Below are positions 54,150 to 60,916 of a DNA stretch of 64,000 bases, piece by piece. Both the position numbers and the translations under genes were made by a program. How positions within the stretch are numbered: the first letter of the stretch is position 1; each line of letters starts with the position of its first letter. The DNA is from FW021-bin31 sp964478125 (GTDB taxonomy: Bacteria; Bacteroidota; Bacteroidia; Chitinophagales; Chitinophagaceae): positions 1-64,000 of the forward strand of contig CAYZGR010000003.1 in the NCBI GenBank assembly GCA_964478125.1, written 5' to 3'. The notes under the pieces were generated by a model. The model had not been told where the DNA came from, ran no database searches, and worked only from the letters and a program-made list of their open reading frames with translations.

Positions 54150-55364
54150 TTAGTTTGAGGAGAAATCGGGGTAAAGCAGGTATTTTTTTCTTATTTGTTT
54201 AAACTGATCCAGCTTGTGCTGCCAGCTGTCTCGTATTTTGCCGGCGCTCCATCCGGCTTTTATTTGCCGCATCAGATCGGCGTTACCGGCAAGCAGGTTG
54301 AAGTAGGACCGGAAAAAATGAGCCTTGTCCGGATATAATTGATAGGCTTTTATAATCCACTTCAGTTGGACCTGACGGTTTTCTTTTTTTAATGCTGTTT
54401 TTGCATCCGTAGCTACCAGGTACCCGTAACACTTTTCTCCTTCCAGTTTGGGATGGGTTGCTCCGGGCATAGGCATGGGAGTGAAGGAATACAGACTGTC
54501 GGGAAAATCGGGATGTCCGAATAATTGGAAGGGATGAGCGGTTCCCCGTCCCACGCTGCATTTGGTCCCTTCAAAAAAACACAGTGAAGGGTAGAGATAT
54601 ACCGAAGCCATGTTGGGAAGATTGGGAGAGGGCTTCTCCGGGAGCCGGTATAAGCTGTCGTGGGTGTAATTCAGGCACTTGATCACCGTGAGGTCGGGTT
54701 TTGCATTCGGGTTGTTCAACCAATGTTCTCCAATGAGCATTTTAGCGTATTCCCCTATTGTCATTCCATAAACGATAGGTATGGGTTGCATTCCCACCCC
54801 GGATTTCTGATCTTTTTCCAATACCGGGCCATCAACATAAAATCCATTGGGATTAGGACGGTCTAAAATAAGGAAAGATTTATGGTTTTCTGCTGCGGCT
54901 TCCATAAACCGCTGCATAGAACTGATATAAGTATAAAAGCGTGTGCCTACATCCTGAATATCATAAACCATAACGTCTACATCGGCCAGTTCCTTAGCAG
55001 TAGGCTTGTTATGGGATCCATATAAGGAAATGACCGGGATGCCGGTTTTAGGATCTATAGAGTTCTGGACTTTTGCTCCTGCATTGGCAGTGCCTCTAAA
55101 ACCATGTTCCGGGCCAAAGATCTTCACAATATTGATTCCCAGGCTTTTTAGCGTGTCGACCAGGTGGGTATTGTTTTTACCAATTACCGCGGTCTGGTTG
55201 GTCAGGATGGCTACCCTTTTGTTTTTTAAAAGGGGAAGATATTGATCTAAACGGGCGGCTCCCACTTCAATAGAAGTAGTCATATCCTCATGGGAGGCTT
55301 GCTTTTGAGATTGAGCATTGCATCCTAAGGCGAACACGAAAAAGGAAAAAAGAATAAGCTTCAT
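54150..55364 (-). CDS. DUF1343 exo-beta-N-acetylmuramidase-like lipoprotein (NamZ family)
   Basis: About 404 residues from the ATG of MKLILFSFFV, which gives a normal lipobox (ALGC, Cys15). Conserved blocks: RVAILTNQTAVIGK, KIFGPEHGFRGTANAGAKV, VMVYDIQDVGTRFYTY, ILDRPNPNGFYVDGP and LCFFEGTKCSVGRGT. The NamZ family releases terminal MurNAc residues from peptidoglycan fragments, so a cell-wall recycling role is expected. Longer starts (up to 17 residues more) are possible but unneeded. Confidence 0.9.
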   Translation of the reverse strand: MKLILFSFFVFALGCNAQSQKQASHEDMTTSIEVGAARLDQYLPLLKNKRVAILTNQTAVIGKNNTHLVDTLKSLGINIVKIFGPEHGFRGTANAGAKVQNSIDPKTGIPVISLYGSHNKPTAKELADVDVMVYDIQDVGTRFYTYISSMQRFMEAAAENHKSFLILDRPNPNGFYVDGPVLEKDQKSGVGMQPIPIVYGMTIGEYAKMLIGEHWLNNPNAKPDLTVIKCLNYTHDSLYRLPEKPSPNLPNMASVYLYPSLCFFEGTKCSVGRGTAHPFQLFGHPDFPDSLYSFTPMPMPGATHPKLEGEKCYGYLVATDAKTALKKENRQVQLKWIIKAYQLYPDKAHFFRSYFNLLAGNADLMRQIKAGWSAGKIRDSWQHKLDQFKQIRKKYLLYPDFSSN

Positions 55365-55611
55365 TTTGGTTGGAAGGAGTTTGTTTTGTTTTGATTTCAT
55401 TTTTAATGTTTTCATCTGTTATTGCGTCTCCCTGTTTTTTAATACGCTGTTTGTTAGATCCTGTCAAAAATAAGGGAATATTAGGTAATCCCTGAAATTT
55501 AAATGAGGCTTTGCTGCTGCCGGACTATCGTAAGATTCATATCCGGCAGATATCACATTAAAGCTTGCTAATAGAGACTGTAGGTGGTATAGAAGTTTCT
55601 GTTAGCGGCCC

Positions 55612-56616
55612 TTATTGCTGTATCATCAAACTACATCCCCGCAAATCACTGTTATCCCTTCTTCCCAGAACTTCAAAACTCCCGTCGGGATGTAGTCTGC
55701 CCAGATCATCCGTGGCTATAAAGGCACAGGTGTCTATATTGGCCAGATCGATGATGTTAATGACTCCTTCTGAAGTTTGTCCGGTTTCGGGTGGCGGTAA
55801 TATTTGTAACGGATCATTTATATCCCGCAGCATGATCCGCATCCATGGAGGGCAATGAAACAGGCCTTTCTCTTTTGAATAAGCCTGGCTCATGAGTTCG
55901 GTCATTCCATATTCAGAATGGATTTCTTCTACGTTCAGTCTTTTCCGTAAGAAATCGTGCACTTCTTCCCGGGTCCATTCTTCCCGCCTGCCCTTCATGC
56001 CGCCTGTTTCCATGATGAGGGTATGGCTTAAATGCATCGGGTATTTTTCTACAAAATCCAACAATCCGAAAGTAACTCCGATGAGCAGGGTTTTTTGTGC
56101 CTTGACCTCAAGTTTTTGGAGCGTATGAGCTAATTTTTCATGCTCATCCAGGTAGAATCCGCTTTCCGGCTTATCACTTTTCCTTATCCAATCGTTTACC
56201 ATATATACAAGGGAGGAATTTTGCCGTTCCAGATAGGAGGGAAGCAGACCGAGGATGGTATAATCCCGGATGTCCCCATAAAAAAGCGAGAAAGCGCTTC
56301 TAAAGCTTTTCTTGTAAAGTTTGGGAGTTTTTACTAAGCTCCTGCCGGGTGTGGTTTGTGTGGTCCCGCTGCTTTCAAAGATTAACGCCGGTTTATAATT
56401 TCCTGTTTTAACCTCGTGTGTCTTGAAAAAAAGAATGGGGAGAAAAGGGATCTCCCGAAGGCCGTGAACCGCATCCGGTCTTTTTCCTAAAGTTTTCAGA
56501 TATTCCCTGTATAAGGCATTATGTTCATATTGAAAATGAAACAGGGAGAACGCTAAATCTTCAAATTTAGCGTTATGGGTAAAAAGAGATTCCGTAAATT
56601 CGGAAGGAGAGAACAT
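55612..56616 (-). CDS. LuxE/PaaK-like acyl-protein synthetase/acyltransferase
   Basis: 334 residues, similar to the LuxE/phenylacetate-CoA-ligase type adenylating enzymes: IFESSGTTQTTPGRSLV (P-loop equivalent), SEYGMTELMSQAYS and DLANIDTCAFIATDDLGRLHPDGSFEVLGR. It would activate a carboxylic acid with ATP for transfer. In Bacteroidota this gene is usually annotated as an acyl transferase of unknown role; no lux-type partners are near. Confidence 0.82.
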   Translation of the reverse strand: MFSPSEFTESLFTHNAKFEDLAFSLFHFQYEHNALYREYLKTLGKRPDAVHGLREIPFLPILFFKTHEVKTGNYKPALIFESSGTTQTTPGRSLVKTPKLYKKSFRSAFSLFYGDIRDYTILGLLPSYLERQNSSLVYMVNDWIRKSDKPESGFYLDEHEKLAHTLQKLEVKAQKTLLIGVTFGLLDFVEKYPMHLSHTLIMETGGMKGRREEWTREEVHDFLRKRLNVEEIHSEYGMTELMSQAYSKEKGLFHCPPWMRIMLRDINDPLQILPPPETGQTSEGVINIIDLANIDTCAFIATDDLGRLHPDGSFEVLGRRDNSDLRGCSLMIQQ

Positions 56617-56725
56617 TTTTAATCTTAAATTTGTACTTTAGAGTTGCGGGTCATCGCAAAATTACGAATTTTGAAAGGGAAAAAGGTATGGGTCGCCGCT
56701 TTATTGCTATTGAATAAACTTGAAT

Positions 56726-57169
56726 ATGAAAAAATATATTGCTCCCGTGATCGTTGCATGCGGAATTTTCCTTTTGGCCGTTTCCTGCGGAAAAAATGGG
56801 CATTTTCCCTCCAGCCCCGATTTGAAGTTCCGAAGTGTTTATCAGACGGATTCCAATTCTGTGGTGATCAATTGTAGCTTCAGGGACAGGCAAGGCGATA
56901 TTCAGGATTCCATCTATTTTAAAGTATTTAATCTGACCACTCCTGATAATTCAACGGAATATTTCGCTCCTTATCCGGTGCCGAATTTTCCCGCTCAGCA
57001 AAATATGGAAGGGGATATCATACTAATTCTGACCCCGACGGATGTTCATATCGGATCGGGACTCGGAGGAGGGGCCGATTCTGTGTTCTTTGATCTTTAT
57101 CTGAAAGACCGCGCCGGTCACATCAGCGACACGGTACGGACAGATACGATCCTTGTTCGGGGAACCTAG
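56726..57169 (+). CDS. Hypothetical lipoprotein
   Basis: About 147 residues from the ATG at 56726 (a TTG two codons upstream is open). Lipobox LAVSC, Cys21. The rest is beta-rich with a GLGGGADSVFFDLYLKDRAGH block and alternating Asp/Thr residues, like small Ig-like domains. I do not recognise the family. Its stop is followed by a 311-bp spacer. Confidence 0.75.
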   Translation: MKKYIAPVIVACGIFLLAVSCGKNGHFPSSPDLKFRSVYQTDSNSVVINCSFRDRQGDIQDSIYFKVFNLTTPDNSTEYFAPYPVPNFPAQQNMEGDIILILTPTDVHIGSGLGGGADSVFFDLYLKDRAGHISDTVRTDTILVRGT

Positions 57170-57480
57170 GGGTTAAATTAAATGTACGCTGCCTGGCAAG
57201 ATCCTTTCGTCGGCTTTCTTTGGATGCATCATTGCGTAGTTGAGGTACGGAACCGGAGTAATCCTGATACGAAATTTAATCTTAACATCGCAGCAGCTCC
57301 CGAAGCTCTATATCTTATAAAGGTGCTGTTTTTTTCTACCGGCAGAAAAAGAGCTTTTAGTTTGGTTCCTCATTAAAAAACATACCCTATTTATAGCATC
57401 GTCAATTTGAACGATAGGCCAAATTATCGCTATTTTGGGCGATATTTTGTAATATCGTTTATTTGGGCGATATTTGAGGC
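57170..57480. other. Spacer upstream of satD
   Basis: The left part (57170-57390) holds a 64-codon open frame (57182-57376) with no recognisable features that I do not call a gene. The right part holds three operator-like repeats (separate entry). Confidence 0.5.
57398..57472. promoter_or_regulatory. Three operator-like inverted repeats TATCG-N10-CGATA at 28-bp spacing
   Basis: Half-site pairs ATCG...CGAT at 57398-57415, 57426-57443 and 57454-57471, each with a 10-nt spacer and an exact 28-bp period. Copies 2 and 3 are nearly identical (spacer ending TTTGGG) and extended by one T and one A; copy 1 is more diverged. The last repeat ends 9 bp before the satD ATG, so a protein bound there would block transcription or translation start. 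SatD's own helix-turn-helix is the likely ligand. Confidence 0.8.
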
Positions 57481-58101
57481 ATGATTGCAGTAATAAATGG
57501 AGATATTGTTGATTCGCGGAAGCTTCATGAAGCGGAAAAATGGCTCACGCCTTTAAAGCAATTATTGGCAAAGTGGGGAAAAAGTCCCCGGCAATGGGAG
57601 CTGATATGGGGAGATTCTTTTCAGCTGGAGATCGAGCATCCGGAAAAAGCTTTGTACCAGGCTATAGCTATAAAGGCGCTGATAAAAAAGATAGGCGTTA
57701 TAGATGTAAGGATGGCAGTGGGTATCGGCAAAAAGACTTTTTCAGGAAAACGGGTTTCGGAAAGCAATGGCCCTGCTTTTGTCCATGCAGGTGAAAGATT
57801 CGAAACCCTGAAAAAGGAGAAAATAAATTTGGCGCTCTCAAGTCCATGGCCTGATTTTGACGACGAAATGAATAGATATCTCAGGCTGGCAGGAATCGTT
57901 ATGGATAACTGGTCGATACCTTCGGCCGAATTGATGGAGCTTGTATTGAATCATCCGGATGCTACCCAAAAAGAGATAGGCCGGAAGCTTGGAATCAAAC
58001 AAAATTCAGTCAGTGACAGATGGGGGAGGGCAAAGGTGGATGAAATCCTGGATGTGGAAGAAGCCTATCGTAGAAAATTAAAAAACCTATTGGTAAAATG
58101 A
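57481..58101 (+). CDS. SatD family protein with cyclase-like domain and C-terminal helix-turn-helix
   Basis: 206 residues. N-terminal domain (about 1-125): MIAVINGDIVDSR (Asp8, Asp11), LIWGDSFQLEI (Asp45), HPEKALYQAIAIKALI, VRMAVGIGK and NGPAFVHAGERFETL. The order and form of these motifs resemble class III nucleotidyl cyclases (GDIVgS, GD, vRiGIhtG, G-aV-hAaR-), though residues at the metal and transition-state positions differ. C-terminal winged HTH (about 150-200; TQKEIGRKLGIKQNSVSDRW). Translationally coupled (ATGA) to the DUF3307 gene. Biochemical function of SatD proteins is not established. Confidence 0.85.
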   Translation: MIAVINGDIVDSRKLHEAEKWLTPLKQLLAKWGKSPRQWELIWGDSFQLEIEHPEKALYQAIAIKALIKKIGVIDVRMAVGIGKKTFSGKRVSESNGPAFVHAGERFETLKKEKINLALSSPWPDFDDEMNRYLRLAGIVMDNWSIPSAELMELVLNHPDATQKEIGRKLGIKQNSVSDRWGRAKVDEILDVEEAYRRKLKNLLVK

Positions 58102-58823
58102 TCATACTCGTGAAGCTTATATTGGCACACTTGATCGGGGATTTTTTGCTCCAGCCGGATTCATGGGTAAAAGAAAAAGAAGCTGCCAGGCTGGGATCTC
58201 TCAAGCTTTATTTACACGTCTTGCTTCATGGGGCGCTGATGGGGGTGTTGTTATGGAATTTAAAACTCTGGGGGCTCGTATGGGCTGTCATGATGTGTCA
58301 TTTTATAATCGATACCTTAAAACTCTACTTGCAAAAAAATAGCAATAAGATCCTTTGGTTCTGGGGAGATCAGGCCCTTCATTTCATTTCCATATTAGGA
58401 GTCTATTGGATCATGTTCAAACCGGATTGGCACCTCATTCCGCTTTTACAAAGTCAGGTTTTTTGGATAGGGGTGACATGCCTGGTCTTCATTACCGCTG
58501 TTGCAGGAATGATTATTCAAATGCTGATGCAGCAATGGGCAAAGGAATTGGGCGATGGTGCAGATCAATCCTTAAGAAAAGCAGGTAAATATATTGGCAT
58601 ACTGGAACGATTGTTCATCTTTATATTTGTCATTTACGGACAATGGGAAGCCATTGGCTTTTTGCTGGCGGCCAAATCTATTTTCAGGTTTGGCGATCTG
58701 AAAGAGGCAAAAGACCGGAAGCTGACAGAATATATGCTTATCGGAACCCTGTTAAGCTTTGGAATGGCAACGATCATCGGTTTATGGATGAGATATTTGA
58801 TCGTTGGAGGAGTATATCATTGA
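58098..58823 (+). CDS. DUF3307 membrane protein
   Basis: 241 residues, about six membrane helices. The first four helices each carry a His/Asp pair exactly four residues apart: His11/Asp15 (HLIGD), His40/His44 (HVLLH), His68/Asp72 (HFIID) and Asp91/His95 (DQALH). This pattern looks like a metal or proton site inside the membrane. A short loop and a C-terminal bundle (about 115-240) follow. Co-translated with SatD, with which it commonly co-occurs. Function unknown. Confidence 0.85.
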   Translation: MIILVKLILAHLIGDFLLQPDSWVKEKEAARLGSLKLYLHVLLHGALMGVLLWNLKLWGLVWAVMMCHFIIDTLKLYLQKNSNKILWFWGDQALHFISILGVYWIMFKPDWHLIPLLQSQVFWIGVTCLVFITAVAGMIIQMLMQQWAKELGDGADQSLRKAGKYIGILERLFIFIFVIYGQWEAIGFLLAAKSIFRFGDLKEAKDRKLTEYMLIGTLLSFGMATIIGLWMRYLIVGGVYH

Positions 58824-58937
58824 GGTAGACGGTAAAGAAGGATTCTCCATTTTTTAGTTATTGGCAGACAGGCTTTTGCCAAAAGAATCCACACTGCCCT
58901 CAATTCACATCATTTATTGATTATCAGTAGTACATTG

Positions 58938-59008
58938 AGGTCCCAAGCGGATTCGAACCGCTGTATAAGGTTTTGCAGACCTCTGCCTAGCCACTCGGCC
59001 ATGGGACC
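58938..59008 (-). tRNA. tRNA-Cys (GCA)
   Basis: 71 nt, cloverleaf complete on the minus strand: acceptor GGTCCCA paired with TGGGACC, discriminator U (as for Cys), D arm, anticodon stem GAGGT/ACCTT with loop CTGCAAA (anticodon GCA), T arm AGCGG-TTCGAAT-CCGCT. CCA is not encoded. Confidence 0.96.
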
Positions 59009-59060
59009 TTTTTTTATTGAAAAAAACACCCATTCAAAGGGGCTTTTTTGTAAGGAGGTG

Positions 59061-59068
59061 CAAAAATA
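59061..59068 (-). promoter_or_regulatory. -7 element for tRNA-Cys
   Basis: TATTTTTG on the minus strand is an exact TAnnTTTG match 52 bp upstream of the tRNA 5' end. No clear -33 element. Confidence 0.45.
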
Positions 59069-59167
59069 GGGAATTCCGATCTTTTAAACTAATTCCTTTC
59101 TTTAAAATTTCAGGGTGGAGTTCCTCGCCGGAAGTTTCCTATCTTTACGGAAGTAAAACAAAGACCT

Positions 59168-60049
59168 ATGGCGGAACGTATTAAAGAATCGGAATTGATC
59201 CTGAATGATCGAGGAGCCGTTTATCATCTGGACCTGCGGCCGGAGGAACTGGCAACAACGGTCATTACCGTGGGGGATCCTTCCCGTGTGCCTGTGGTCT
59301 CAAAATATTTCGATCGTATCACACATCAGTCGGCGCATCGCGAATTTGTTACTCACACCGGTGTCATTGGATCTCAAGAGCTAACGGTTTTGTCTACCGG
59401 TATTGGACCGGATAATATTGATATCGCTATGAATGAGCTGGATGCTTTGGTTAATATTGATCTGGAAACCCGTGAAGTTAAAGCTGAACTTACTTCCCTA
59501 CAGGTGGTTCGAATGGGCACATGCGGCGGACTACAGCCGGATCTGCCTACCGACGGGCTGGTCGCTTCTTCCCATGGTATTGGACTGGATAATGTTTTGC
59601 TTTATTATATGCACGAACAAGGATCTGAAGAACAACAACTTTTGTCGGCATTCAAACAGCATACCGGCCTGGATAAGATCGGTATAAAACCCTATTTTGT
59701 TTCAGGGAGCCAAAAGTTATTGAACGCTTTTACAGATGCAGGGTATGCTTACGGGATTACCGTTACCTGTCCGGGTTTCTATGCTCCACAGGGGAGAACG
59801 CTGAGGCTGCCTATTGCACTCGCCGACCTTCCGGATAAACTGGCCTCATTCCAATTTAAAAATTTACGGATCACCAATTTTGAGATGGAAACTTCGGCCA
59901 TTTTTGGATTGGGCAGACTTATGGGACATGAGTGTATGGCCGTAAATACGATTATTGCCAACCGGAGTACCCGGGAGTTTACCAGCGATACCGGAAAGGC
60001 CGTTGAAAATATGATTGAGCGCTCGCTGACCGTATTGACAAGTCTTTAA
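59168..60049 (+). CDS. Uridine phosphorylase-type nucleoside phosphorylase
   Basis: 293 residues. Phosphorolysis of (deoxy)uridine to uracil and sugar 1-phosphate. N-terminal GDPSRV phosphate loop, the VRMGTCGGL block and EMETSAIFGLGRLMGHE, all typical of the NP-I family. A TATCTTTA box (59140-59147) precedes the ATG. Likely nucleoside salvage. Followed 31 bp later by dapF, which has its own promoter. Confidence 0.92.
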   Translation: MAERIKESELILNDRGAVYHLDLRPEELATTVITVGDPSRVPVVSKYFDRITHQSAHREFVTHTGVIGSQELTVLSTGIGPDNIDIAMNELDALVNIDLETREVKAELTSLQVVRMGTCGGLQPDLPTDGLVASSHGIGLDNVLLYYMHEQGSEEQQLLSAFKQHTGLDKIGIKPYFVSGSQKLLNAFTDAGYAYGITVTCPGFYAPQGRTLRLPIALADLPDKLASFQFKNLRITNFEMETSAIFGLGRLMGHECMAVNTIIANRSTREFTSDTGKAVENMIERSLTVLTSL

Positions 60050-60064
60050 TCAGTAGTATCTTTG
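60035..60064 (+). promoter_or_regulatory. Promoter for dapF
   Basis: TTG (60035-60037), 19-nt spacer, TATCTTTG (60057-60064, exact TAnnTTTG). It overlaps the 3' end of the phosphorylase gene and lies just before the dapF ATG at 60081, giving a leader of about 10 nt. Confidence 0.7.
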
Positions 60065-60080
60065 CCTAAAAGATTCACAA

Positions 60081-60905
60081 ATGTTTTTTCACTTTTATAA
60101 ATATCAGGGCGCCGGAAACGATTTTGTAATTCTGGACAACCGCCAGGGCGAATATTCCGGATTGGATCAGAAGGATATATTCCTGTTATGCGACCGGCAT
60201 TTTGGAGTGGGCGCGGATGGATTGATGATGCTGAACAATCATTCCGAATGGCCTTTTGAGATGAAATATTTTAACGCGGACGGGAGAGAAGGCAGTATGT
60301 GCGGTAATGGAGGGCGTTGCATAGCGGCTTTTGCTAAAAGTAAAGGGATCATTGGAGACGAAGTTACTTTTATGGCGGTAGATGGCCCGCATGAAGCAAA
60401 GGTAGTTAAAGAGAACTGGATCGAGCTGAAAATGAAAGATGTGGATAAAGTAGAACTGGGATACGACTTCGCTATTTTGGATACCGGTTCTCCACATTAT
60501 GTGAAATTTACAGAATTCCTTGGGGATATAGATGTGGTAAAGGAAGGCAAAAAGATCAGGGATATGGAGCGTTTCAAACCCGATGGGATTAATGTGAATT
60601 TCCTGGAATATGGAACAGCAGCCCTGCAAATACGAACCTATGAAAGAGGAGTAGAGGATGAGACATTGGCCTGTGGTACGGGAATTACCGCTTGTGCACT
60701 GGTGGTGGCGGGAAATCAGAATAAACCCTATCGCATACCGGTTCAGGTAAAAGGAGGGGATCTGGAAGTTCGTTTTGATAAGATCAGCCAGCAGGAATTT
60801 ACCAATATCTGGTTGTGTGGCCCCGCGGAAAAAGTCTTTGAGGGAGATATAGAATTAAATGAAAAGTGGAAAGAAAGGCTGACCGCATTTGAATATATAT
60901 TGTAA
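60081..60905 (+). CDS. dapF: Diaminopimelate epimerase
   Basis: 274 residues. Converts LL- to meso-diaminopimelate for peptidoglycan and lysine. Both catalytic cysteines are present: Cys74 in MCGNGGRCIAAF and the second in LACGTGITACAL. N-terminal FYKYQGAGNDFVILDN is the substrate loop. Located 11 bp before the PIG-L gene start. Confidence 0.95.
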   Translation: MFFHFYKYQGAGNDFVILDNRQGEYSGLDQKDIFLLCDRHFGVGADGLMMLNNHSEWPFEMKYFNADGREGSMCGNGGRCIAAFAKSKGIIGDEVTFMAVDGPHEAKVVKENWIELKMKDVDKVELGYDFAILDTGSPHYVKFTEFLGDIDVVKEGKKIRDMERFKPDGINVNFLEYGTAALQIRTYERGVEDETLACGTGITACALVVAGNQNKPYRIPVQVKGGDLEVRFDKISQQEFTNIWLCGPAEKVFEGDIELNEKWKERLTAFEYIL

Positions 60906-60916
60906 ATAGTTTTATC

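Larger units (their letters stand above)
58824..59167. other. Intergenic region with tRNA-Cys
   Basis: Contains tRNA-Cys (58938-59008, minus) and its -7 element, plus a weak TTGGCA...TGCCAA hairpin at 58861-58882. The rest holds nothing I can identify. Confidence 0.6.

Noticed and set aside
57182..57376. 64-codon open frame upstream of satD
   Set aside because: No family features, no start context, lies in a spacer; treated as noncoding.
58861..58882. TTGGCA...TGCCAA hairpin after the DUF3307 gene
   Set aside because: Only 6 bp stem and no U-tract on either strand; not convincing as a terminator.
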